DNA of 11,850 bases from JADJNW01 sp964596135 (GCA_964596135.1 CAZQTF010000123.1:1-11850), one strand, 5' to 3'; shown: positions 1-8,292, counted from the first letter of the stretch. A program made the numbers and translations. The notes: generated by a model from the sequence alone, not told the origin.

Positions 1-141
1 ATCCTGTAAAGTTATTACTTTTTTTTGCTTTATTTAGTGCGTAACTCCTGACATACTCTAAGTATTCGTATCATATTATGCTCTATTTGACACAGTTTTC
101 AAGGTAAAGAGGAAGCGGAGCCCCCTTTGGGGATATCACCT

Positions 142-172
142 GCAAAATCCTGAAAATCGTGTCAATCCTATC
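142..172 (-). repeat. Dispersed 31-base repeat, copy 1
   Basis: Read on the minus strand, this 31-base stretch matches 9286-9316 (plus strand) at 29 of 31 positions, by direct comparison. The core contains GATTGACA, one variable base, then GATTTTCAGGATTTTGC. It begins about 55 bases after the stop codon of the minus-strand phosphatase-fold gene and lies in the same orientation as that gene. From memory, related 'TTTTCAGGATT.ACAGGATT' motifs are scattered through many bacterial genomes, but their role is unknown to me. No open reading frame covers it. Confidence 0.7.
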
Positions 173-227
173 TGCTTTTTGTGTAATGTAATTTTATCCT
201 CACGCTTATTTATATTTATTTCGTACT

Positions 228-1274
228 TTAAGGTCTTGCTATTTCTTTTAAAAGATAAAGATAAACCGGAAAGTGATCGCTATAACCGCCCATGTAAGTA
301 GAGCCGACATATGCGCGGAGCGGATACCCCCGGAACTGCCCAGTGGTTTGGGTGAGATAGGATTTATTATGCACATGCGCCTGATAAAACTGATAGCCAC
401 CAGCTTTTTCATTGATCCAGCCATGCGAAATAATGATCTGATCAAACAAGCTCCATGCATCTTGATATGCCAATGTACCAATGCCCTTTTTATAATAATC
501 ATACATGGGATTGAAGAAGCTTCCAGGTTTTACCTGCTCTTTCTTTTGCTTGGCGTTTAATACTTCCCGCACGCTGGGGCTTGACGGGTCGTCATTCAAA
601 TCTCCCATGATAAGCACTTTGGCATTCGGGTCGGCTTGCAGAAGCGAATCGGCGATGGTTTTACAAAGATTCGCAGCATAGTTGCGCAGGGGTTGCGTCG
701 CTGCTTCTCCACCCCGGCGGGAGGGCCAGTGGTTGACCATGATATGAATGGGCTCGCCGTCGAACCAACCGGATACAAACAAAATATCTCGCGTGTAAGA
801 CCGTTCGTTATTATCTTCATAAATTTCCACTTCAATCGGGCGGCTGGTAATTACCTGAAAATACTTGGGCTGATAAATTAAAGCCACGTCAATGCCACGT
901 TCATCAGGCGATTCGTAGTGTACAATTTGAAAGTTACGACTTTTAATCAGCGGATGTTGGACAAAATCTTCCAACACTTTCCGATTTTCAATCTCTGCAG
1001 TTCCCAAAATGGCAATTCCATCGGGCGTGATTTCGGTGCCCAATTCGGCTACCACTTGAGCAAGGTTGTTCAGTTTATCCAAATAGATTTTAGTATCATA
1101 ACGATTAGCACCTTGTGGCGTGAATTCTTCGTCTATTTTATTGGGCGTATCCAGCGTATCGAACAGGTTTTCAAAATTGTAGAAGCCAATACAGCCAACT
1201 TTGTACTGTTTTTGTTGGGCAAAAACAACAATCGGCAGGATTATTGCTGCCAGTATAAGAAGCTTATTTCTCAT
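228..1274 (-). CDS. Secreted endonuclease/exonuclease/phosphatase family protein
   Basis: This encodes a 348-residue protein of the Mg-dependent endonuclease/exonuclease/phosphatase (DNase I-like) fold, probably a periplasmic or exported nuclease or phosphodiesterase; the substrate cannot be told. Visible family motifs are FYNFENLFD (31-39, metal-site Asn), AEIEN (93-97, metal-binding Glu), ERGIDVALIY (125-134), VNHWPSRRGG (180-189, His182), IMGDLNDDP (222-230, Asp225 and Asn227) and YSDHFPV (331-337, the terminal Asp-His pair). All core catalytic positions look intact. Residues 1-20 form a signal peptide with a hydrophobic core ending VFAQ. The reading frame extends upstream to a TTG at 1322, but ATG 1274 is preferred because it puts the signal peptide at the N-terminus. 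There is no T9SS sorting domain, so it is probably periplasmic. It is transcribed away from the surface-protein genes and stands alone in this window. Confidence 0.9.
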   Translation of the reverse strand: MRNKLLILAAIILPIVVFAQQKQYKVGCIGFYNFENLFDTLDTPNKIDEEFTPQGANRYDTKIYLDKLNNLAQVVAELGTEITPDGIAILGTAEIENRKVLEDFVQHPLIKSRNFQIVHYESPDERGIDVALIYQPKYFQVITSRPIEVEIYEDNNERSYTRDILFVSGWFDGEPIHIMVNHWPSRRGGEAATQPLRNYAANLCKTIADSLLQADPNAKVLIMGDLNDDPSSPSVREVLNAKQKKEQVKPGSFFNPMYDYYKKGIGTLAYQDAWSLFDQIIISHGWINEKAGGYQFYQAHVHNKSYLTQTTGQFRGYPLRAYVGSTYMGGYSDHFPVYLYLLKEIARP

Positions 1275-1294
1275 AAGTAGGTTTGATTTCGGGT

Positions 1295-1302
1295 CAAAAT
1301 TA
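1295..1302 (-). promoter_or_regulatory. -7-type promoter element (TAATTTTG) for the phosphatase-fold gene
   Basis: On the minus strand TAATTTTG matches the Bacteroidota -7 consensus TAnnTTTG exactly. A GTTG lies 17 bases further upstream, slightly closer than the usual TTTG spacing, so the -33 element is weak. The transcript would start about 15 bases before the ATG at 1274, which supports that start over the upstream TTG. Confidence 0.45.
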
Positions 1303-1387
1303 GTAATTGAATGTTTTTTCAACGTTAATTTCAGAAATTTATTCGGCGAGAAATGATTTTGCGAGATAAATGATAAAACTTTTTATG

Positions 1388-1395
1388 TATCTTTG
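1388..1395 (+). promoter_or_regulatory. -7-type promoter element (TATCTTTG) in the divergent spacer
   Basis: TATCTTTG matches the Bacteroidota -7 consensus TAnnTTTG. The nearest upstream TTTG (1358-1361) is 26 bases away, longer than the usual 19-21, so the -33 match is poor. If used, it would start a transcript near 1402 with a leader of about 230 bases before ATG 1631. I saw no better element closer to the gene. Apart from this element, the minus-strand element and the hairpin at 1404-1432, I see nothing in the 1275-1630 spacer. Confidence 0.35.
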
Positions 1396-1403
1396 TCAAC
1401 AGA

Positions 1404-1432
1404 AGGAGGTAAAAAAGCGCAGATTGCCTCCT
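1404..1432 (+). other. Small hairpin containing a Shine-Dalgarno-like sequence
   Basis: AGGAGG (1404-1409) can pair with CCTCCT (1427-1432), extended by a T-G wobble, giving a stem of about 7 base pairs with a loop of about 15. The left arm lies in GAAGGAGGT, a near-perfect complement of the 16S rRNA 3' end. No convincing reading frame follows. It sits just after the candidate transcription start, so it would form the 5' end of the leader of the downstream gene. Confidence 0.4.
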
Positions 1433-1630
1433 GCCGTTGAGAATTGTGCCCTGACAAACTCGCCCCACTTATATTGTGATCCATTGTGTGTGAGATACCG
1501 CCCTTATAAACCCTAATAGGAATTCGTTTTATTTAAGGATGTTAAAGTTTTTCCCATGAACAGTATTTGTGCGAATTTTGGCACTGATATTGGAGCAAGG
1601 ATTTTGAGTTGTGTACGAATCAACAAGTGC

Positions 1631-2851
1631 ATGAAAAGATCGGAAACACATAAATCATTTGGGTGGTCGCTCTTACTGGTGATCATGTGCTGTACTGCAG
1701 GCGTTGGTCTGTCGGCGCAGCCGGATTTGCTCGTCAAATTGAAAGATTCTACCTATGTGACGCCGGCACGTCCGCTGGATACCGTTTTTTACAATCTGGA
1801 AATCAAAAACTTGAGTGCAGAGGATATCAGAAATCTGATTCTCAATCGAAGTGGCGACCCGAATACTTCTCTGATACCGGGTTCTTTTCAAAGTACGCCG
1901 GTAGCCGTTCCGGCAAATATTTCAACGCTCCTGGAAGACCAGCCTGACGCCCTTTCAATTGTTGGTTTTGATCTGGATGGAGATGCTCTGACCTTCGCTA
2001 TTGCTCAAAATCCGATGCACGGCACCTTATCGGGACTGACAGTTCTCTCGGCAATAGAAGCAACGATCAATTATCAACCAAACGATCATTTTAACGGAAC
2101 CGATGAATTTACTTTTTTTGTCACCGACGATGATGGCAATCGGGATACCTCGCTTTTTAAAATTGCCATTCAGCCGGTAAACGACGCGCCGGCTTTTACG
2201 GCAACTGGAGAGATCAGCATTTTTGAGGATGGGGGCGCACAGACGATCCCCTGGGCAACGGATATCAGCGCAGGTCCGGCAGATGAGCGTGTACAGGCGC
2301 TGACGTTCAATATTTTAAATAATAGCAATCCCGATTTGTTTGCTACCCAACCACAAATTGCAGAAGATGGTGCGCTGACTTTTGAAGCAGAGGCAAATGC
2401 CAATGGCGTGGTGGAATTGATCGTGCAACTGATGGACGATGGCGGCACAGCGAATGGTGGCGTAGATACCTCGCTGCGACAAATCCTGCGCATTGCCATT
2501 CAGCCGGTAAACGACGCGCCGGCTTTTACAAAAGGTTCTGATATTTCGATGGAAACTACAACAGATTTGCAGACCTTTGCTAATTGGGCTACCGATCTGA
2601 TTGCCGGACCGCCCGATGAAGCATCTCAGTTGCTGTCTTTTGTGATAGAAAGTATTGATAATCAGGGACTTTTTGAATTGTTGCCACAAATTGCGGCGGA
2701 CGGAACGCTCACGTTCAAGGCGAACCCAGATGCCGTTGGCAGCGCAACGGTTGTTGTCAAACTGATGGATGATGGCGGTATTGCCAACGGTGGTGTAAAT
2801 ACATCCGAAACCCAGAGTTTTGTGATTGAACTGACGCCTTCGGGAGGCTGA
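1631..2851 (+). CDS. Secreted protein with cadherin/Ig-like tandem modules
   Basis: This encodes a 406-residue exported protein, probably an envelope or extracellular adhesion or matrix component; the function is inferred from architecture alone. Residues 1-29 are a signal peptide (basic start, hydrophobic core, ending LSAQ). Residues about 30-75 resemble the tail of a DUF11-type repeat, including DPNTSLIPGSFQSTPVAV. Three cadherin/Ig-like modules follow at about 80-185, 185-295 and 295-406, with two identical joins reading IQPVNDAPAFT and paired LMDDGG.ANGGV segments. The frame opens earlier, at ATG 1556, but ATG 1631 is chosen because it begins the signal peptide. The protein stops at ELTPSGG with no T9SS sorting domain and no membrane anchor, which is unusual for this type and may mean truncation or another release route. 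Continuing the frame past the stop shows no lost domain. The giant surface-protein gene lies 206 bases downstream. Confidence 0.8.
   Translation: MKRSETHKSFGWSLLLVIMCCTAGVGLSAQPDLLVKLKDSTYVTPARPLDTVFYNLEIKNLSAEDIRNLILNRSGDPNTSLIPGSFQSTPVAVPANISTLLEDQPDALSIVGFDLDGDALTFAIAQNPMHGTLSGLTVLSAIEATINYQPNDHFNGTDEFTFFVTDDDGNRDTSLFKIAIQPVNDAPAFTATGEISIFEDGGAQTIPWATDISAGPADERVQALTFNILNNSNPDLFATQPQIAEDGALTFEAEANANGVVELIVQLMDDGGTANGGVDTSLRQILRIAIQPVNDAPAFTKGSDISMETTTDLQTFANWATDLIAGPPDEASQLLSFVIESIDNQGLFELLPQIAADGTLTFKANPDAVGSATVVVKLMDDGGIANGGVNTSETQSFVIELTPSGG
2162..2199 (+). repeat. 38-base exact direct repeat inside the cadherin-like gene, copy 1
   Basis: These 38 bases are identical to 2492-2529, exactly 330 bases (110 codons) downstream and in the same frame. 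They encode the join between modules, IAIQPVNDAPAF. The bases on both sides differ, so this is an identical island within a more diverged tandem module. Confidence 0.9.
2492..2529 (+). repeat. 38-base exact direct repeat inside the cadherin-like gene, copy 2
   Basis: This is the second copy of the 2162-2199 repeat, at the start of the third module. Together the copies mark the boundaries of a 110-residue repeating unit. Confidence 0.9.
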
Positions 2852-3057
2852 GGCGCCCTGGGGAATTTTGAAAATATTCATGATTGTAGTATGATTATGA
2901 ATAACACCTGTTTTTAATTACATTTTTTAGATAGCATAATGGATTATTGACTTTTTTATAATGAATTATTAAGAAAAGAACCCCCATTTCAAAATAAATA
3001 AAAACGCTATGTAAAACAAGTTGTAATTGCCCTTTGAATAAAAACGACGACCTGATT

Positions 3058-6000
3058 ATGAAAAGCCTGAAATTCCTGAGCTTGTGGGCTGTACCTCTGT
3101 TCTTGTTTTTTTTGGGGAAAAGCTACGAATCAAGCCGAGCAACTACTACGACCAACTTCATGTCTGAGGATGACTCAACTGGTTCCTGCCCGATTGCCTG
3201 TAAGGATACCGTCAATATTTCGTGGGATGAGCATTGCGAAGTAAATGTTACGCCGTATATGATATATGGCGACACCACAGCGCTTTGCTCGTTACAATCG
3301 AAAGTGGAAGTTTTTGACCGGCAAAATCGTTCTTTGGGAACGCATATTCCCAACTCTTACCGAGGTCAGACGCTTCGCTATCAATTGACCAACCTCAAAA
3401 ACGGCGATCAGTGCTGGGGAAACATCGTTTTACAGGACAACGCCCCGCCGACGCTCGTTTGCCCGGAACCTGCCGATCATGCTTTGGTGGCAGTTTATGC
3501 CAACCGATTGGTTGGCGAACTCTCCTCTGATGACGAAGCATTTTCCCGCCATAATTTTACTTGTTGGCTTTCCAACCAAACCCAGGAACAAGGGCTTTAT
3601 TACTTAGATACGATTCCATTTCGGGTCGAGAAAGATGGAATTTACACTTTTGTTTTGTTAACCGATTTTGACCAGACTGATCGGGGGGCAGGCGCTATTT
3701 TCCAGGATGAATTTTACACCGACAATCCATGCCAGAATATCATTGGCTTCACTGAAGGCGGAAGTGCAATGGATGACGGGCATTTGCTCAATGACTGGTG
3801 GATTCAAACGCCAGGCTTGGGTGATTACCTTCCTTGGCTGAATAGCAATCGCAATCGCCCTGTGCTACGAATTCAACTGGAATTGAAAAAAGGCGAACAA
3901 TATTATCTGGCGACAACCTCTCTGAAACCGGAAGATACCGGCGAATTTGCCTGGTTGGTTTTTCGGGATGAAGTTACCCAATTACCCGCTTCAGATATTC
4001 TGACCGGTCGGGAGATTCATTCGTTTCCCTGGCTTACTCCGCTCGTTTGCGACGATGTCAACCGCATCAAACTGAACAGCGAACAGTGCTATCGCACGGA
4101 TGCGTCGGGCAGAATAGTCAGTATCAGCAGTGAACTGCGTTCGATTTTAGAATTGACCGGTTATCCGCATGACGGGGAGCTTTGGCACGAACGAGGCGGA
4201 ATGGTGAGTGATAATTGTGGTGACATCGAGGTATGCGTGACGGATGTGTTTAATGATGCATATGGTTCCTGTGATAATATAGTCTTGCAACGAACATTCC
4301 GCTCCAGGGACGCTGCCGGTAACATTGCTATTTGCAATCAGGCGATCCGCGTGAGAAAGCCAACCGTGAAAGATATTGTATTGCCCAATTACACGGCGTA
4401 CATAGAATGCGATGAGCAATACCCAACGGATTCTTTGGAGAATCCGCATCCTTCGGTCACCGGCTATCCGTTTGTTAAGACAGCTTTTGGCTTTCATAAT
4501 CTGACGCAACCCTTCTGCAATATTGCCGCTACATATACTGACAAATCGAGGGTGAACCTGTGCGAAAACGCGTTTAAGTTTATACGTGTATGGACTATCT
4601 ACGACTGGTGCAATCCGGGGAATACGGTTGTGTACAATCAATTGATTAAAATTGGTGATTTTACGCCTCCTGAAGTCGTTTGCACTATTGATGCGGATGG
4701 TTGTGTCCCAACCTTTTCTACTGGACCCTTTGCCTGCGGCGCTTCGGTGATCATTCCGGCGCCGGATACGATTACCGACAATTGTTCCGGCTGGAAGGTG
4801 ACAGTGGATGTGATTGTCGTCCGGCAGATTCCCATTGAAAATGATGCGTATGAAATCGAAGAAGTTGTTTTTGCCTCTGGTAAAAAGCCCGGTGACGTTG
4901 TCAATAATATCCCCAAAGGGGTGCATTACTTTCGATATCGCGTAGAAGACGACTGCAAAAATGTGCGCACGCAGAATTGTGAATTTGAAGTGCTCGACCA
5001 GAGTGAACCGATTGCTATTTGTAAAGATTTTCTTAATGTTTCGATGGGCAGTACTGGCAGCGTCACCCGGCTTTACGCCAATGATGTTGACGATGGTAGT
5101 TTTGACAATTGCGGCAATATCAAAATTCAGATTCGCCGGATTGTGGATAGCACCTGCATCGAAGATTATGAGTTTTATGTCAGTGAATATGAATCTATAG
5201 ACGGCGGGGGAGGCGGAAATCCCATAGAAGAGCCCCCTATTGGTGGCGGCAATGGGCTTAATCCGATAGAAGAACCACCGATCGGACCAGGCAACGGCGG
5301 AGCAGAAGGAGGCGGCGAAGACGAAGAGGACGATGGTATTTACCGAACCGAATGGGCGGATTACGTTTATTTCACCTGTTGTGATATTGGGCAGACCGTG
5401 CGCGTTGAAATGCGCGTGTGGGATGATGCCGACGACAATGGCATTCCTGGCGAGTATGAAAATATTGATTATTGCGGACGCGAAATTGTGGACAATTATA
5501 ATATTTGTTGGCTGGATGTATTGGTGGAAGACAAGTCAAAACCGACCTGTAAACCACCGGCTAATGTGAGCATTAGCTGTTTGGATCCGCGCATACTTCA
5601 CACTTCTCATTTTACCTGCGGGGATAGCATCTTGCTGAATGAACTGTTTGGTGAATTTGTCGCCACGGATAATTGCGAAGCATTTATGGTTTGCGATGAG
5701 GTCATTGATCGGCGCGACAATTGCGGCGCAGGAACGATCACGCGTATTTACCATGCAGAGGATATTGCCGGCAATGTCTCTGCTCCTTGCCAACAGGTAA
5801 TTACCGTGCAGCCCGGGCACAATTATGAAATCATGTTCCCTGCTGATATTTCCGGCGAATGCAGTATCGTTCTGGATACTGTCATCGGCATTAATGAAAT
5901 TGGCTGTGATCTGCTGGCGGTCAACATAGAAGATGAGCGGTTCTCAATTCCTACTGGCGAATGCTTTAAAATTTTCCGCACGTTTCGGGTAATTAACTGG

Positions 6001-8202
6001 TGCGAATATGATGGCATTTCTGCTCCCATTGTCATCAGCAGAGATGAAGACTGTGACGGCATCCAGGGGGAGGAACCTGTTTACGTACTGCGTCGCCCAG
6101 GAAAAAGCGATGAACAGCCTGCTTTTATTGACCGTAATGCCAATGAATTTGACAACAATCCGCAAGCCGGCGAACGCCGCTGCGAAGGTAATCCGGCTGG
6201 CTACTGGCGCAAGAGTCATTCGGTGGGTTATTGGCAATATACTCAGTTGATTAAAGTGTACGATAGCGAGCCGCCAATTATTTACATTTCTCCCGGAGAG
6301 ATATTTTGCAGTGAGGGCAATGATTGTGCGGCGAATATTGGCGTGCCATTCCTGGTACAGGAGGATTGTACGCCAAATGACCTTTCCTTTGAGGCGATTG
6401 TTGATTTGTATAATGATAGCATTGATTTTTTTGTTGTTCCTGGTGAACGCATTCGTGGGCAATATCCCAAATTTCGCTTTGAAGATCGCTTCCCGATTGG
6501 CGAGCACAGTGTGCAGATTATTACCAAGGATGGTTGCGGCAATGCCAATTCAGAGCGCATCACTTTGGAAGTAAGGGATTGCAAACCGCCGGCTATTACC
6601 TGCATCAATGGTTTGGCCGTCGAACTGTCGCCGGTGGTGCCGGCTGCCGATGTGAATGGCGATGGTACAGCTGATAATGCTTTTGCGGATATATGGGCGG
6701 ATGATTTTGTGCAATATGTTGCCGACGATTGCAGCGATAACCTTCGGCTTTCTATCAACAGGGTAGGGGACGCACCCGATATCAATCAGAAAAGATTGGT
6801 GTTTACCTGTAGCGATGCTGGGAATACAATTCCGGTGCAGATAATTGCCTGGGATAATGCTAACAACCCTCGCGCGGTTCAACCCGATGGCTCGATCGGC
6901 GGTCCGAATGTATCGAGTTGTTTTACGTACATTCTGGTACAAGAAAATATCTTGGGGCTTTGTGGTTTGCCGGCTGGTGTAGGTGTTATCAGTGGAGAAA
7001 TTGCCAATCCGGAGGGTAAACCCCTGGCGGATGTCTCCGTCTCTTTTACGAATGCAATGGATCAAACCGCTTTGACTGATGTAAGCGGTCGGTACGTTGC
7101 GAAAGTACCAATGTTTGCCAATGAAGTACTTGTGACGCCCCAGCGTGCTGATGGCTTCCTGGACGGCGTATCTACCTACGATCTTGTGCTGATCTCTCAG
7201 CATATCCTGGGCGTCAAAACACTGGATTCTCCTTACAAAATTATTGCGGCGGACGTCAACAATTCTGGTAGTGTCTCTATCCTCGATGTTATTTTGCTGC
7301 GCAAAATGATTCTTGGCATCGAAACAAGCATTCCGGGTAATACCAGTTGGCGTTTTATTGATAAAAACTATCGCTTTCCTGTTCCGTCGAATCCCTGGTT
7401 CGAAAAATTCCCGGAACAATTGCGGTTTCGCCAGATGCTTTCTCCGATTGAAGATGGCGACTTTATTGCTGTAAAAGTTGGCGATGTGGATTTGAGCGCT
7501 ATTCGTAGCAGTGCACGACAAAGCACGCCCGGCAAAATCTTTGCCATCGAAACGGAAAACATCGCCTTACAAGCCGGACAGGAAGTAATTGTGCCCTTCT
7601 CGGCACATCTGGCAGAAGTGGTGGGTTATCAGTTCGCTTTCTTTTTCGATCTCAAAGCGCTGGAACTCGTGGATGTGGACTATGGCTTAGCACAAGCGGA
7701 AAACTTTGGCTGGCAATGGCTTGATCAGGGATTGATCCCCACCAGTTGGCATCATTTGACGAGGACGCCATCCACTGGTGAAAAACAAACGCTGGTCCGT
7801 TTTACTTTTCGCGCTCAACAAGCGGGGCTTCTGAGCAATTACCTCTCAATCAGCGGCCGTTCTACTGCTGCAGAAGCCTACACTTCTGACGGGCAGATGC
7901 AATCAGTCAAACTAATTTTTACAGAGAATCAGCTGGAAGATGATCAATTTACCTTGCTTCAGAACGTTCCCAATCCATTCGCCGATGAAACGGTGGTTAT
8001 GTTTTATTTGCCCCGATCCGCCAAAGCAACGCTGAAGGTTTTTTCTGGCGATGGCAAAATGGTACATAGCCAGGAAGAGACATTTGCCGATGGCTATCAG
8101 CAGATGGTGATTCGCCGGAGCGATTTACCTGGAAGCGGCGTTTATTTTTATACGCTGGAAGCTGACGGCTGGCGGGCAACAATGCGAATGGTCAGGTTAT
8201 AA
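3058..8202 (+). CDS. Giant modular HYR/dockerin/cohesin-like surface protein with T9SS type A sorting domain
   Basis: This encodes a 1714-residue exported protein, probably delivered through the outer membrane by T9SS and attached to the surface or released; its ligand is unknown. Residues 1-20 are a signal peptide. Residues about 160-305 look like a PPC-type beta sandwich (IYTFVLLTDFD, later YYLATTSLKPEDTGEFAWLVF). A cysteine-rich HYR-type array follows, with module starts such as DFTPPEVVC (534), DQSEPIAICKD (647), DKSKPTC (825), YDSEPPIIY (1068) and DCKPPAITC (1174). A carboxypeptidase-regulatory-like domain spans about 1310-1365. A dockerin-like pair spans about 1367-1425, with DGVSTYDLVLISQHILG and DVNNSGSVSILDVILLRKMI. 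A cohesin-like domain lies at about 1495-1622. Residues 1631-1714 are the T9SS sorting domain, beginning FTLLQNVPNPF. The frame opens at TTG 3034, but ATG 3058 starts the signal peptide. A Gly/Glu/Pro-rich insert lies at 716-760. It ends at a strong terminator. Confidence 0.9.
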   Translation: MKSLKFLSLWAVPLFLFFLGKSYESSRATTTTNFMSEDDSTGSCPIACKDTVNISWDEHCEVNVTPYMIYGDTTALCSLQSKVEVFDRQNRSLGTHIPNSYRGQTLRYQLTNLKNGDQCWGNIVLQDNAPPTLVCPEPADHALVAVYANRLVGELSSDDEAFSRHNFTCWLSNQTQEQGLYYLDTIPFRVEKDGIYTFVLLTDFDQTDRGAGAIFQDEFYTDNPCQNIIGFTEGGSAMDDGHLLNDWWIQTPGLGDYLPWLNSNRNRPVLRIQLELKKGEQYYLATTSLKPEDTGEFAWLVFRDEVTQLPASDILTGREIHSFPWLTPLVCDDVNRIKLNSEQCYRTDASGRIVSISSELRSILELTGYPHDGELWHERGGMVSDNCGDIEVCVTDVFNDAYGSCDNIVLQRTFRSRDAAGNIAICNQAIRVRKPTVKDIVLPNYTAYIECDEQYPTDSLENPHPSVTGYPFVKTAFGFHNLTQPFCNIAATYTDKSRVNLCENAFKFIRVWTIYDWCNPGNTVVYNQLIKIGDFTPPEVVCTIDADGCVPTFSTGPFACGASVIIPAPDTITDNCSGWKVTVDVIVVRQIPIENDAYEIEEVVFASGKKPGDVVNNIPKGVHYFRYRVEDDCKNVRTQNCEFEVLDQSEPIAICKDFLNVSMGSTGSVTRLYANDVDDGSFDNCGNIKIQIRRIVDSTCIEDYEFYVSEYESIDGGGGGNPIEEPPIGGGNGLNPIEEPPIGPGNGGAEGGGEDEEDDGIYRTEWADYVYFTCCDIGQTVRVEMRVWDDADDNGIPGEYENIDYCGREIVDNYNICWLDVLVEDKSKPTCKPPANVSISCLDPRILHTSHFTCGDSILLNELFGEFVATDNCEAFMVCDEVIDRRDNCGAGTITRIYHAEDIAGNVSAPCQQVITVQPGHNYEIMFPADISGECSIVLDTVIGINEIGCDLLAVNIEDERFSIPTGECFKIFRTFRVINWCEYDGISAPIVISRDEDCDGIQGEEPVYVLRRPGKSDEQPAFIDRNANEFDNNPQAGERRCEGNPAGYWRKSHSVGYWQYTQLIKVYDSEPPIIYISPGEIFCSEGNDCAANIGVPFLVQEDCTPNDLSFEAIVDLYNDSIDFFVVPGERIRGQYPKFRFEDRFPIGEHSVQIITKDGCGNANSERITLEVRDCKPPAITCINGLAVELSPVVPAADVNGDGTADNAFADIWADDFVQYVADDCSDNLRLSINRVGDAPDINQKRLVFTCSDAGNTIPVQIIAWDNANNPRAVQPDGSIGGPNVSSCFTYILVQENILGLCGLPAGVGVISGEIANPEGKPLADVSVSFTNAMDQTALTDVSGRYVAKVPMFANEVLVTPQRADGFLDGVSTYDLVLISQHILGVKTLDSPYKIIAADVNNSGSVSILDVILLRKMILGIETSIPGNTSWRFIDKNYRFPVPSNPWFEKFPEQLRFRQMLSPIEDGDFIAVKVGDVDLSAIRSSARQSTPGKIFAIETENIALQAGQEVIVPFSAHLAEVVGYQFAFFFDLKALELVDVDYGLAQAENFGWQWLDQGLIPTSWHHLTRTPSTGEKQTLVRFTFRAQQAGLLSNYLSISGRSTAAEAYTSDGQMQSVKLIFTENQLEDDQFTLLQNVPNPFADETVVMFYLPRSAKATLKVFSGDGKMVHSQEETFADGYQQMVIRRSDLPGSGVYFYTLEADGWRATMRMVRL
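5203..5337 (+). repeat. Low-complexity Gly/Pro/Glu/Asp insert in the giant surface protein
   Basis: Residues 716-760 are an in-frame low-complexity stretch: a run of five Gly, two copies of NPIEEPPIG spaced 14 residues apart (721 and 735), then a Gly- and acid-rich tail ending EDEEDDG. The two copies differ at the DNA level mainly by synonymous changes, so the duplication is not very recent. It interrupts a HYR-type module between EFYVSEYES and YRTEWADYVYF and is probably a flexible surface loop. Confidence 0.8.
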
Positions 8203-8230
8203 CTCGATTGATTTGAGAAATTTAAAATAT

Positions 8231-8262
8231 AAAGCGTGCCTCGAAAAGAGGGCGCTTTTTTT
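8231..8262 (+). terminator. Intrinsic terminator after the giant surface-protein gene
   Basis: The left arm AAAGCGTGCCTC (8231-8242) pairs with GAGGGCGCTTT (8248-8258) across a GAAAA loop, with one bulge and one wobble pair, followed by seven T residues (8256-8262). It lies 28 bases after the stop at 8202 and before the DUF72 promoter element, so it separates the two transcription units. Confidence 0.85.
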
Positions 8263-8292
8263 GTTTATCGTAGCAAAATCAGTCAATTATTT

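Noticed and set aside
121..132. CCCC/GGGG hairpin as terminator of the minus-strand phosphatase-fold gene
   Set aside because: Only four base pairs, far from the stop codon and with no T-run on the minus strand.
1424..1513. Short frame starting with TTG behind the Shine-Dalgarno-like sequence
   Set aside because: About 29 codons, weak start, spacing too long, no recognisable product; the stretch is better seen as a leader.
2832..2870. GC-rich hairpin around the stop of the cadherin-like gene as a terminator
   Set aside because: The stem is only about four base pairs (GCCT/AGGC), overlaps the stop codon and has no adjacent T-run.
2948..2963. TTGACT and TATAAT as a sigma-70-like promoter before the giant gene
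   Set aside because: The two boxes are only four bases apart, so they cannot act as a -35/-10 pair; TATAAT is expected by chance in this AT-rich spacer.
3034..3057. Upstream TTG start for the giant surface-protein gene
   Set aside because: It would add eight residues, including two Asp, before the signal peptide; ATG 3058 gives a standard signal peptide.
4147..4926. Minus-strand open frame of 259 codons
   Set aside because: Antisense to the HYR-type array with no family motif, signal peptide or promoter; a shadow frame.
6550..7521. Long minus-strand open frame of 323 codons opposite the giant surface-protein gene
   Set aside because: It lies fully antisense to a well-supported coding frame, its translation shows no recognisable domain, and it is rich in Arg/His/Ile as expected for a shadow frame.
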